In this document: piece by piece, positions 1 to 7,672 of the stretch | Numbering within the stretch: position 1 is the stretch's first letter | How the letters are laid out: each line of letters begins with the position of its first letter | Source: Sphingomonas japonica | GTDB taxonomy: Bacteria; Pseudomonadota; Alphaproteobacteria; Sphingomonadales; Sphingomonadaceae | DNA: 64,000 nucleotides | Assembly: GCF_006346325.1 (NCBI RefSeq) | Contig: NZ_VDYR01000002.1 | Location: 186,001-250,000, forward strand | Reading direction: 5' to 3' | The notes under the pieces: generated by a model | What the model was told of the DNA's origin: nothing | Seen by the model: only the letters and a program-made list of their open reading frames with translations | Databases searched by the model: none | Program-made: the position numbers and the translations under genes

Positions 1-20
1 GGCCGGTGGTGGCGGCGTGA
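1..20 (+). CDS. C-terminal tail of the gene upstream of the GTA chaperone (partial)
   Basis: The first 20 bases read in frame as the last five codons (PVVAA) and a TGA stop of a gene entering from the left. The stop overlaps the GTG start of the next gene as GTGA, the same coupling used further down this cluster. By analogy with the Rhodobacter capsulatus GTA order, the upstream gene should be the major tail protein (g9). That identity is inferred from position only, because too little sequence is visible. Confidence 0.45.
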
Positions 21-331
21 GCCGGGCGGCCAACCCGGCGCGCGGCGAGGCTGAATTGCGGGTCGGCGGAATTGCACTGGTATTGCGGCCGTCGTTCGAG
101 GCGCTGGTCGCGGCCGAGCAGGAGCTGGGGCCTTTGTTCGCGCTGGTCGAGCGTGCGGCGGAAGGGCGGCTGGCGCTGGGCGAGATGGTGGCGCTGTTGT
201 GGCACTGTGTCCGCGACATTCCCGAGGGGATGACGCGCGCGCGGTTCGGCGAGGCGGTGGTGGCGGGCGGCCTTGCGGCGGCGACGCCGGTGCTGCGCGC
301 CGTGCTGCGACAGATCCTGAGCGGGCGGTGA
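17..331 (+). CDS. GTA gp10-like tail assembly chaperone
   Basis: A 104-residue protein that resembles the GTA gp10 / phage tail assembly chaperone family. These proteins help tail-tube and tape-measure proteins assemble and are absent from the mature tail. The N-terminal part reads as a short beta-rich segment (GEAELRVGGIALVLRPSFEA) followed by helices, the usual pattern: a 'default attribute' strand region, then the 'EALVAAEQELG' helix. The GTG start at 17 overlaps the preceding stop, and the stop at 329-331 overlaps the next GTG start. Gene order downstream (small chaperone, tape measure, DUF2460, DUF2163, NlpC/P60, large tail protein) matches the alphaproteobacterial GTA cluster and is the main support. 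I cannot tell from this window alone whether the element makes functional GTA particles or is a remnant prophage. Confidence 0.8.
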   Translation: MSRAANPARGEAELRVGGIALVLRPSFEALVAAEQELGPLFALVERAAEGRLALGEMVALLWHCVRDIPEGMTRARFGEAVVAGGLAAATPVLRAVLRQILSGR

Positions 332-522
332 CGTTTGCCGGTGCGGCCGCCCGGCTCGCCGGGATGGCGGGAGTGGCGTTCGGGTGGTCGCCCGATGCGT
401 TCTGGCAGGCGACGCCGGACGAGCTGGCCGCACTGGTGCGCGGCTTGGCGGGCGACGCGCCTGCGCCGCCGGACCGCGGCGACCTTGCGAGACTGATGGA
501 GGCGTTTCCCGATGGAGGATGA
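328..522 (+). CDS. Small GTA tail assembly chaperone (rcc01693/gp10.1-like)
   Basis: A 64-residue protein in the position of the second small chaperone of the GTA cluster, between gp10 and the tape measure. The motif 'FGWSPDAFWQATPDEL' fits the rcc01693/DUF2376 phage tail assembly chaperone family, where a W-x-P-x-x-F-W-x-x-T-P core is typical. The start is the GTG at 328, which overlaps the previous stop as GTGA; the longer upstream reading in this frame is antisense-like noise within gp10. Its stop overlaps the tape-measure start by 11 bases, so the three genes are probably translationally coupled. Confidence 0.8.
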   Translation: MTFAGAAARLAGMAGVAFGWSPDAFWQATPDELAALVRGLAGDAPAPPDRGDLARLMEAFPDGG

Positions 523-1081
523 AGTCGAGCGGCTGGTAATCGGCGTGCGCGCCGACACCGCCGCGTTCGCGCGCGACGTCGCCGAGATGCGCACCAGCCT
601 GGAAGGACCGTTCGCGGCCGGGGCGGGGCGCGCGGGCGACGCGATCGAGCGGTCGCTGCTGCGCGCGGTGCGCAGCGGCAAGCTGGGGTTCGAGGATCTG
701 CGTCGCACCGCGCTGGCGGTGATGGGCGACATCGCGTCGAACGCGGTGGCCGGCGGGGTCGGCGCGATCGTCGGCGGCAGCGGGCGCAGCGGCGTCGGCG
801 GCCTGCTGAGCGGCTTGCTGTCGGCGCTGTCGGGCGCGCCGGGGCGGGCGACGGGTGGTCCGGTCAGCCCCGGGCGGCCTTATTGGGTCGGCGAGCGCGG
901 GCCCGAGCTGTTCGTGCCGACATCGGCGGGGCAGGTGCAGGCGGCAAGCGGCGGCGGGCGCGATGTGCGCGTGGCGATCACGGTGCGCAGCGACGGCGGC
1001 ACGGGCGCTCCCGAAGCGCTGGCGCGGTCGAGCCGACAGGTGGCGCGCGCGGTCAAGGCGGCGCTGGTCGGGGTGGAGTGA
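512..1081 (+). CDS. Short tail tape measure protein (GTA gp11-like)
   Basis: A 189-residue tape measure protein that should fix tail length and help DNA passage. The N-terminal half is helical and charged. A glycine-rich hydrophobic centre lies at about residues 75-115, and the C-terminal part carries 'GERGPELFVPTSAGQV', a motif typical of tape-measure C termini in lambda-like phages and GTAs. At under 200 residues it is far shorter than phage tape measures (often 700 or more), as expected for the short GTA tail. It starts at ATG 512 inside the end of the previous gene. It is followed by a 144-base gap with four hairpins, unusual in this otherwise overlapping cluster. Confidence 0.85.
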   Translation: MEDEVERLVIGVRADTAAFARDVAEMRTSLEGPFAAGAGRAGDAIERSLLRAVRSGKLGFEDLRRTALAVMGDIASNAVAGGVGAIVGGSGRSGVGGLLSGLLSALSGAPGRATGGPVSPGRPYWVGERGPELFVPTSAGQVQAASGGGRDVRVAITVRSDGGTGAPEALARSSRQVARAVKAALVGVE

Positions 1082-1096
1082 GCGGAAGGGGGAAGC

Positions 1097-1196
1097 GCGT
1101 GGGGCACGCCCCCTCCACCACCGACCTGCGGTCGGCGGTCCCCGGCATCAGGTCGATCAGGCTCCCAGCCTGATCTTGGATTGCCGAGGGCAATCC
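1097..1196. repeat. Run of four small perfect hairpins between GTA genes
   Basis: Four consecutive inverted repeats, each with a 3-base loop, occupy the gap between the tape measure and the DUF2460 gene: GCGTG/CACGC at 1097-1109; CCGACC/GGTCGG at 1121-1135; GATCAGGCT/AGCCTGATC at 1155-1175; GGATTGCC/GGCAATCC at 1178-1196. None is followed by a T run on the plus strand, so these are not standard rho-independent terminators. They could stabilise or process the polycistronic mRNA, lower expression of downstream genes, or be remnants of small palindromic repeats. The ribosome binding site GGGAGG of the next gene begins at 1216, after the last hairpin. Confidence 0.75.
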
Positions 1197-1225
1197 ACCC
1201 TGATGCTCCATGCCTGGGAGGATAT

Positions 1226-3526
1226 ATGGGTTTCTGGCTTTGCGACCGGCGGAGCGTGCAGACGACGAGCGTGATCTCGCGCTTCGATCCGCGCTTCTGG
1301 ACGGTCAATTTTCCGCGGCCGATGATGGCGAGCGTCGTCACCACCGCGCACGACGCGCTGAGGGTCGATTGCACCTTCTATCGATTGCGCGACCTGGCCG
1401 GGCTGATCTGGGAAGCGGAGGATCGCTACGACCATCCGCTGCTCAAGTACGAGACCGATCGCGATTTCCGGGGATGCCGCCTGCGCTTTCGCTGGCGCAG
1501 CGAAGGGGTGCAGCCGCTCGATGCCATCGACGGCCCGACGTTGACGATCGAGGGGCGCGATGCCGACGGCACGGCGAAAGCCTGGTATGTGCGGCTGTGG
1601 AACTATGCCGAAGGCACGCCCGAAAATGCCGAGATCGCAATCGATTTCGACGATCTGGTCGGCGGCTTCCTGCTGCCGGAGGAAGCCGATCCGGTGTTCG
1701 CCGGCGATGTCGACCGGATGTTCATCTCGATCGTGCCGCCGGGATATTCGGAGGAAGGACTGCACCTCGACGCGCCGATCGAGGCGAGCGTCGCGATCAC
1801 CGGCCTGGCGTGCGAAGGACCGCAATCGGTGCTGGCGATCGGCGATGCGATCGTTCCCGAGCACGGGCTGTCGATCGCGAGCGGCTATGACGACAGCTAT
1901 AACCTGACGCCCGCGCGCCTGCTGCGCAACGCGCTGCAGCTGGGGTATCGCGGGGCGATCAACCATTATGTCGGGATGAGCCATTATTTCCGGCTCGAAC
2001 GGGTCGACGACCGGTTCTACGTCAGCCTTGCAGGAGGCACGCTCAATGCGCCGTGCGCGGCATGGCACCGCGATTTCGCCGAGCGTGCGCGGGCGCTGGG
2101 CTATGGCATCATCTGGTCGCTGAGCTACGAACTGTTCGACCTGCATTGCTGGGGCGACTGGAAGCAGCGCGCATGGGACGGGTCGCCTGCGCTGACCGGG
2201 TGGGAGCCGCCCTCGACATTGCTGTCGCCCGCGCATGCCGGGGCGATGGGGTATCTGCACGCCGTGGCGCAGGCGTTCGTCGCGATCGGGCAAGGCGCGG
2301 AGCTGCCGATCCGGTTCCAGATCGGCGAACCGTGGTGGTGGGTGACGCCGCAAGGGGTGCCGTGCCTGTACGATGACGCGGCCAGGGTAGCGTTCGGCGG
2401 CGATCCGACGGTGATGACGTCGATCCGTGGGAGCAAGAACCAGGCCGAGCGCGACCTGCTCGACGCGGCGGGGGCGCTGCTGGCGCAATCGACCGCGGCG
2501 CTGGGGGATGCGGTGCGGGCGCAGGCGCCGGGAGCCGAGCTGCTTCTGCTCGCCTATCTGCCGACCGTGCTCGATGCCGAAGCGCCGGAGGCGATGCGCG
2601 CCAACCTGCCGCTGGGCTGGGCCAGGCCCGCGTTCGATGTGCTGCAGCTGGAGGACTATGACTGGGCAGCGACGGGTAATGTCGGCGCCAGCCGCCGCGG
2701 CGTCGCGCTCGCCGAGGCGCGGCTGGGCTATCCGGCGGCCGAGCAGCACTATCTGGCCGGATTCGTGCTGCGCCCCGACCAGTCCGACCAGTGGCGCGCG
2801 ATCGATGCGGCTGCCGAGGTCGGGCGCAGGCGCGGCGTGGCAGCGACCTTCGTGTGGGCGCTGCCGCAGGTGCTGCGCGACGGATATGTCCATTTCGACG
2901 AGGAGGAACCGGTGGAGGGTTTTGACGACGTGCGCTTTCCGATTGCGCTGGGGCGCGCGGCGGAAGTCAGCCCCGAGACCGGCAGCACGATCCTGACCAG
3001 CGCGTCGGGGCACGAGCAGCGCAACGCCAGCTGGGCCGGCGCGCGGACGCGGTACGATGTCGGGCCGGGAGTGCGATCACACGCGGATATCGCCGCTCTG
3101 CTTGGCTTCTTTCGCGCGCGGATGGGGCCGGTGCGCGGGTTCCGGTTGCAGGATCCATTCGACCATAGCTCGCGGGGCGATGGCGCGCCGCCGTCGCCGT
3201 TCGACCAGGCGATCGGCGAGGGCGATGGGCAGACGCTGCGCTTTGCGCTGGTCAAGAACTATGGCGCGGTGGCGCGGCGCATCACGCGGCCGGTGGCGGG
3301 AAGCGTGCGCATTGCGATCGGCGGTGACGAGACAGCCGGTTTCACGCTGGACGCAGGCGGCTGGATCGACCTCGACACCGCGCCCGAACCGGGGGCGATC
3401 GTCACCGCCGGCTTCGCGTTCGACGTACCGGTGCGGTTCGCCGAGGAGCGGCTGAACGTGAGCGGCGCGACGTTCCAGGCGGGCGAGGCGGCGAGCGTGC
3501 CGCTGATCGAGATCCGCGAGGATTGA
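1226..3526 (+). CDS. DUF2460 GTA distal-tail protein with large N-terminal extension
   Basis: A 766-residue structural tail protein. The C-terminal 200 residues (from about 566, 'GFDDVRFPIALGRA...') are the DUF2460 domain, with the conserved 'RFRLQDPFDHSS'-like stretch; in R. capsulatus GTA this domain alone is the gp12 distal tail protein of about 210 residues. The extra N-terminal 560 residues include a likely (beta/alpha) barrel-like region with 'FQIGEPWWW' (Glu at about 368), which resembles glycoside-hydrolase acid/base motifs. Hydrolase activity is my inference. The start is ATG 1226, 4 bases after GGGAGG; the reading frame is open further upstream but runs through the hairpin region. 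The next gene follows after a gap containing a palindromic repeat. Confidence 0.8.
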   Translation: MGFWLCDRRSVQTTSVISRFDPRFWTVNFPRPMMASVVTTAHDALRVDCTFYRLRDLAGLIWEAEDRYDHPLLKYETDRDFRGCRLRFRWRSEGVQPLDAIDGPTLTIEGRDADGTAKAWYVRLWNYAEGTPENAEIAIDFDDLVGGFLLPEEADPVFAGDVDRMFISIVPPGYSEEGLHLDAPIEASVAITGLACEGPQSVLAIGDAIVPEHGLSIASGYDDSYNLTPARLLRNALQLGYRGAINHYVGMSHYFRLERVDDRFYVSLAGGTLNAPCAAWHRDFAERARALGYGIIWSLSYELFDLHCWGDWKQRAWDGSPALTGWEPPSTLLSPAHAGAMGYLHAVAQAFVAIGQGAELPIRFQIGEPWWWVTPQGVPCLYDDAARVAFGGDPTVMTSIRGSKNQAERDLLDAAGALLAQSTAALGDAVRAQAPGAELLLLAYLPTVLDAEAPEAMRANLPLGWARPAFDVLQLEDYDWAATGNVGASRRGVALAEARLGYPAAEQHYLAGFVLRPDQSDQWRAIDAAAEVGRRRGVAATFVWALPQVLRDGYVHFDEEEPVEGFDDVRFPIALGRAAEVSPETGSTILTSASGHEQRNASWAGARTRYDVGPGVRSHADIAALLGFFRARMGPVRGFRLQDPFDHSSRGDGAPPSPFDQAIGEGDGQTLRFALVKNYGAVARRITRPVAGSVRIAIGGDETAGFTLDAGGWIDLDTAPEPGAIVTAGFAFDVPVRFAEERLNVSGATFQAGEAASVPLIEIRED

Positions 3527-3548
3527 GGCGGCTGCCCCCGAGCAACAG

Positions 3549-3618
3549 GCTCGCGTCCAGCTGAGAAACGCCCGGTAGCGCCCAGTTCGCGTTTCTCGAC
3601 TTCGCTCGAAACGAACGG
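3549..3618. repeat. Palindromic repeat, family copy 1 (one arm degenerate)
   Basis: The right arm at 3591-3618 matches the family's perfect arm (core CTCGACTTCGCTCGAAACGA) base for base. The left arm (about 3549-3569) is worn and retains mainly 'GAGAAAC'. The spacer is 21 bases. Three other copies occur in this window (40831, 54623, 58673), all between genes. This one lies inside the GTA cluster, directly upstream of the DUF2163 gene's ribosome binding site. Confidence 0.75.
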
Positions 3619-3646
3619 ATCTCTCTTTGAAAATCAGGAGTATGTG

Positions 3647-4441
3647 ATGCACGACATCACGACCCGCGCCTTTGCGTGGCGCGTCGAGCGGCGCGACGGG
3701 GTGGCGTTCGGGCTGACCAGTCACGACCGCGACCTGTGGCTGGACGGCATGGTCTATCGCGCCAATCCGGGGATGACGCCGTCGGCGATCGAGCGCAGCG
3801 ACGGGCTGGATGCCGACAGCATGGACGTGACCGGGGCGCTCGACCATCCCGCAATCGTCGAGGCGGACCTGCTGGCGGGGCGCTGGGACGGAGCGCGGGT
3901 GGCGCTGTTCGCAGTCGATTGGACCGGGACGCAGCCGCCGATCGCGCTGGGCGAAGGGACGATCGGCGCGATCGAGACGCGCGCGGGCGGCTTCACCGCC
4001 GAACTGCGCGGGGCAAGTGCTCGCTTCGACGCGGCGGTAGTCGAGGAAACGTCGCCCGAATGCCGCGCCGAGCTGGGCGATCGGCGCTGCCGCGTGGCGA
4101 TGGCGGCGCGGCGGCGCTTTGCGGTGGTAATGGCGGCGGAGGGCGCGGTGCTGACGCTCGATCGGTCTGAGCCGAGCGCCAATGGCTATGGCGGCGGCCT
4201 GCTGCGCTGGGTTTCGGGTCGCAATAGCGGACTGGAGGATGCGATCGCGCAGTCCGATGGGCCCGACGTGACGCTGCGCGCACCGCCGTGCTTTGCCGCC
4301 GAGGGGGCCAGGGTCGAGCTGATCGAGGGGTGCGACAAGTCGCTCGCGACCTGCCGGGGCCGGTTCGGCAACGCCGCGAATTTTCGCGGCGAACCGTTCC
4401 TGCCGGGGATCGACCTGCTGACGCGATATCCGGGGGCATGA
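3647..4441 (+). CDS. DUF2163 GTA tail hub protein (gp13-like)
   Basis: A 264-residue tail tip protein of the DUF2163 / phage_BR0599 type, the gp13 equivalent in GTAs, which connects the distal tail to the baseplate hub. The C-terminal motif 'CDKSLATCRGRF-GNAANFRGEPFLPG' is the recognisable family signature: paired cysteines, then F-x-N-x-x-N-F-R-G-E-P-x-x-P-G. In R. capsulatus GTA the equivalent protein binds an iron-sulfur cluster through cysteines; here four visible cysteines (in ECRAELGDRRCR and CDKSLATC) could do the same, by inference. The start is ATG 3647 because AGGAG ends 6 bases upstream; GTG 3644 is too close to it. The stop overlaps the peptidase start as ATGA. Confidence 0.88.
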   Translation: MHDITTRAFAWRVERRDGVAFGLTSHDRDLWLDGMVYRANPGMTPSAIERSDGLDADSMDVTGALDHPAIVEADLLAGRWDGARVALFAVDWTGTQPPIALGEGTIGAIETRAGGFTAELRGASARFDAAVVEETSPECRAELGDRRCRVAMAARRRFAVVMAAEGAVLTLDRSEPSANGYGGGLLRWVSGRNSGLEDAIAQSDGPDVTLRAPPCFAAEGARVELIEGCDKSLATCRGRFGNAANFRGEPFLPGIDLLTRYPGA

Positions 4442-4881
4442 CCATGAAGAAGCGCACGGTGGAAGTGCCGCCGCGTTCGGCGCGCGTGGCGGCGGCGGCG
4501 CGCGCGCTGGTCGGGGTGCCGTTCCGGTTGCACGGGCGCGACCCCGCGACCGGGCTGGACTGCATCGGTGTGGCGGCGCTGGCCGTGCGCGGCGGGGGCA
4601 GCGACGCACCGGTGCCGGTTCCGACCGGCTACGCGCTGCGCTCTGGCGATGTCGGGCGCATGCTCAAGGGACTGGCGGCGGCGGGGCTCGAGCCGGTCGG
4701 CGACAATGTTCCCGGCACGGTAGCGCTGGTGTTGCCCGGGCCGCGGCAATTGCACCTGGCGGTGCTGACCGACGCCGGTTTCGTCCATGCCGACGGCCGC
4801 GCCAAGCGCGTCGTCGAGCGGCCGGGGGCTCTGCCATGGCTGGTGCTGGGACGCTGGCGCCTGCGCGAAGGGGAGGAATGA
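4438..4881 (+). CDS. NlpC/P60-family tail peptidase (GTA gp14-like)
   Basis: A 147-residue cell-wall peptidase of the NlpC/P60 superfamily, expected at the tail tip to open peptidoglycan during DNA delivery. The catalytic Cys is C42 in 'GLDCIGV'; histidines H106 ('QLHLAVL') and H117 ('FVHADGR') fit the Cys-His-polar triad. The length matches GTA gp14. The ATG at 4438 overlaps the DUF2163 stop as ATGA, and the next gene begins one base after this stop, so the order hub, peptidase, large tail protein is kept as in other alphaproteobacterial GTAs. Confidence 0.9.
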   Translation: MTMKKRTVEVPPRSARVAAAARALVGVPFRLHGRDPATGLDCIGVAALAVRGGGSDAPVPVPTGYALRSGDVGRMLKGLAAAGLEPVGDNVPGTVALVLPGPRQLHLAVLTDAGFVHADGRAKRVVERPGALPWLVLGRWRLREGEE

Positions 4882-4882
4882 C

Positions 4883-7063
4883 ATGGCGACGCAGGTATTG
4901 ACCGCGGTCGGCGGGATCGTCGGCGGCCCGGTCGGCGCGGCGATCGGCGGGCTGATCGGGCAGAGCGTCGATCGGGGGGTGCTGTTCGCGCCGCCCGCAC
5001 GGCAGGGGCCGCGGCTCACCGAATTGGCGGTGCAGACCTCGTCCTACGGCACGCCGATCCCGAAGCTGTTCGGGACGATGCGCGTCGCAGGCACGGTGAT
5101 CTGGTCGACCGACCTGATCGAGACCGAAACCGAGGACGAGGGCGGCAAGGGCGCGCCGGACAGCGTGCGCTACAGCTATTCGGTATCGTTCGCCGTGCTG
5201 CTCTCGGCACGGGCGATCCGCGGGGTCGGGCGGATCTGGGCCGACGGCAAGCTTCTGCGCGGCGCGGCGGGAGATTTCAAGAGCGCGTGCAGCTTTCGGC
5301 TGCATAACGGCGGCGAGGACCAGCCACCCGACCCGCTGATCGCCGCGGCGCACGGGATCGGCGCGGTACCGGCGCAGCGCGGCTGTGCCTATGCGGTGTT
5401 CGAGGATCTGGCGCTGGCCGACTATGCCAACCGCATTCCGTCGCTGACCTTCGAAGTCGAGGCGGACACGGGCGCGATCGACGCCGGCGCGATCGTCGCC
5501 GAGTTGTCGGGCGGCGCGGTGGGTAGCCAAGGCGCGGTGCTGCCGCTCGGCGGATTTTCCGCGCATGGCGGTTCGCAGCGCGCGGTATTCGAGGCGCTGG
5601 CCGAAGCGAGCGGCGGCTGGTTCGCGCCGGAGGCGGCGGGGTTGGTGCTGTGCGCCGGCGAGGGGGCAAGCCGCGACGTCGGCGATGCCGGGATTGGCGG
5701 CGCGCATGCGGTGCGCGCTCGGGCGATCGAGCCAGCCGACCGCGCGCCGCGGATCGTCACGGTGCGCCATTACGACGCCGCGCGCGATTATCAGGCAGGG
5801 GTGCAGCGGGCGACGCGCCCGGGTGCCGGATCGCGCAGCGAGGCGATCGACCTGCCCGCCGTGGTATCTGCCAGCGCGGCCAAGGCTATCGCCGAGGCGA
5901 CGATGGCGCGTGCCGATCGCGATCGCGAGCGACGCACGCTGCTGCCCGGAAACGCGGCGCTGGACGTGCGTCCGGGCGATCGGGTGACGATCGCGGGGGA
6001 GGAGGGGCAATGGCGGGTGCGCCGCTTCGCGCTGGAGACGATGGCAGTGACGCTGGAGCTGTCGCGGCTGACCCGCGCGCCGAGCGCAGCGGCGGCAGCG
6101 GCATCGGGCAGCTTCGTCGCGCCGCGCGATGCGGTCCACGGTCCGACCCGCATCGAGGCGTTCGAATTGGCACCGGTTGGAACCGAAGCCGCGAGCGCCC
6201 CGACGATCGCGATCGCGGCGGCGGGGGAAGGGCAAGGCTGGCGACGGGCGGCGCTGATCCTGAGCAGCGATTCGGGCGCGAGCTGGCAAGCGATCGGCGC
6301 GACGCGCGGTGCCGCCGTGATCGGCACGGTATTGGCGCCGCCGGGTGCGGCATCGGCGATGATCGAGGATCACGTCCATGCGATCGAGGTCGAGCTGGCG
6401 CATCCCGGGATGCAGCTTGCCGGCGCCGACGCGGTGCGGATCGACCAGGGCGCCAATCTGGCGCTGGTCGGGCGCGAGCTGATCCAGTTCGGCACGGTCG
6501 AGGCGATGACGCCGACGCGATGGCGGCTGACGCGGTTGTGGCGCGGGCGGCGCGGGAGCGAGCGCGAGATCGCGGCGCATGCCGCGGGCGAGCGCTTCGT
6601 GCTGATCGAACCGCAGCGTGTGCTGACGCTGCCGGTCTCCACTGCTGCGATCGGGCAGCAACTGCGCGTGGCGGCCAGCGGCATCGGCGACGGCGTCGGC
6701 GCGGCCGAGGCGATCGTGGCGATCGATGGTCGATCCCTGCTGCCGCTGGCGCCGGTCCATCCCTCGATCGAGCGCCATGGGGACGGATCGGCGACGCTGC
6801 GCTGGGTACGGCGCAGCCGGATCGGATGGCGCTGGAGCGATGGCGTCGATGCGCCGATCGGCGAAGAGCGCGAACGCTATCGCATTGCCGTGACCGTGCC
6901 GGGATCGCCGGCAGCGGAGATCGACACCGAAGCGCCGCAGCTGACGCTCGATCCGCAACAGGCTGCGGCGCAGACGCTGGTCGCGCTGCGCCAGGTCGGC
7001 ACGCACGGCCCGTCCCCTGCCAATATGTTCGCGCTCGGAGCGCTATCGGGAGATCAAGGATGA
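4883..7063 (+). CDS. Phage/GTA host-specificity tail protein (gp15-like, short form)
   Basis: A 726-residue tail-tip protein. The N terminus has a glycine-rich hydrophobic segment ('TAVGGIVGGPVGAAIGGLIG') followed by 'YGTPIPKLFGTMRVAGTVIWSTDL', the signature of the phage tail protein/gp15 family (a YGxPIPxxxGxxRVxGxxIW core). The R. capsulatus homologue is about 1300 residues and carries an N-terminal glycoside-hydrolase TIM barrel. That part is missing here, while the DUF2460 protein upstream has a large extra N-terminal region. The start is ATG 4883 behind GGGGAGGAA. It ends in an ATGA overlap with the DUF2793 gene. Confidence 0.88.
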   Translation: MATQVLTAVGGIVGGPVGAAIGGLIGQSVDRGVLFAPPARQGPRLTELAVQTSSYGTPIPKLFGTMRVAGTVIWSTDLIETETEDEGGKGAPDSVRYSYSVSFAVLLSARAIRGVGRIWADGKLLRGAAGDFKSACSFRLHNGGEDQPPDPLIAAAHGIGAVPAQRGCAYAVFEDLALADYANRIPSLTFEVEADTGAIDAGAIVAELSGGAVGSQGAVLPLGGFSAHGGSQRAVFEALAEASGGWFAPEAAGLVLCAGEGASRDVGDAGIGGAHAVRARAIEPADRAPRIVTVRHYDAARDYQAGVQRATRPGAGSRSEAIDLPAVVSASAAKAIAEATMARADRDRERRTLLPGNAALDVRPGDRVTIAGEEGQWRVRRFALETMAVTLELSRLTRAPSAAAAAASGSFVAPRDAVHGPTRIEAFELAPVGTEAASAPTIAIAAAGEGQGWRRAALILSSDSGASWQAIGATRGAAVIGTVLAPPGAASAMIEDHVHAIEVELAHPGMQLAGADAVRIDQGANLALVGRELIQFGTVEAMTPTRWRLTRLWRGRRGSEREIAAHAAGERFVLIEPQRVLTLPVSTAAIGQQLRVAASGIGDGVGAAEAIVAIDGRSLLPLAPVHPSIERHGDGSATLRWVRRSRIGWRWSDGVDAPIGEERERYRIAVTVPGSPAAEIDTEAPQLTLDPQQAAAQTLVALRQVGTHGPSPANMFALGALSGDQG

Positions 7064-7563
7064 GCGAGACCACCAGCCGCTGGGCGTTGCCGCTGCTGCA
7101 CGCGGGCCAGGCGCAGAAAGAGACGACGCACAACGAAGCGCTGATGCGGATCGACATGATGCTGCACGCCAGCGTCGAAGCGATCGGCGTACTCGCGCCA
7201 CCTGCCGAGGTGGAGCCCGGACAGAGCTGGATCGTGGGCGACGGCACAACCGGAGCGTGGGGCGGTCGCGACGGGCAGCTGGCGACCTGGACCGAGGGTG
7301 GCTGGCGCTATGTTGCGCCGCAGCAGGGGATGCGCGTCTGGTCGCGCGCGGACGGGGTGTGGGCCGACCGTATCGATGGCGGCTGGACGATCGGCATCGT
7401 CACTGCCGGCGCGATCCGGATCGCGGGACAACAGGTCGTAGGCGCACGATCGGCAAGCGTACCGATCCCCGATGGCGGCGCCGTTATCGACGCGGAAGCG
7501 CGCGCCGCGATCGCCGGAATCATCGACCGCCTGGCGTCGCACGGACTGGTGGAAAGCGGCTGA
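7060..7563 (+). CDS. DUF2793 tail-associated protein
   Basis: A 167-residue protein of the DUF2793 family, recognisable by the N-terminal 'RWALPLLHAGQAQKETTHNEAL' and by aromatic-glycine repeats ('GGWRYVAPQQGMRVW', 'DGGWTIG'). Members sit at the end of GTA-like tail clusters in alphaproteobacteria and may form part of a tail fibre or receptor-binding structure; the function is not established. It starts at ATG 7060, overlapping the previous stop as ATGA. It is the last gene of the cluster: the next gene begins 109 bases later with its own ribosome binding site and a different kind of product. Confidence 0.85.
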   Translation: MSETTSRWALPLLHAGQAQKETTHNEALMRIDMMLHASVEAIGVLAPPAEVEPGQSWIVGDGTTGAWGGRDGQLATWTEGGWRYVAPQQGMRVWSRADGVWADRIDGGWTIGIVTAGAIRIAGQQVVGARSASVPIPDGGAVIDAEARAAIAGIIDRLASHGLVESG

Positions 7564-7672
7564 TCTGTGCCCTTGAGGCAACAGTCCTGCAATTTGTTTC
7601 GCTTGCGCGGAAACCAACGACGAAGTAGTGAGTTTGCGCTGTCCGTAGTGACAACGAAGAAAGGGGACTATG

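Noticed and set aside
1157..3013. A 618-residue minus-strand open frame opposite the DUF2460 gene
   Set aside because: Shadow frame; the plus-strand gene has a ribosome site and a recognised domain.
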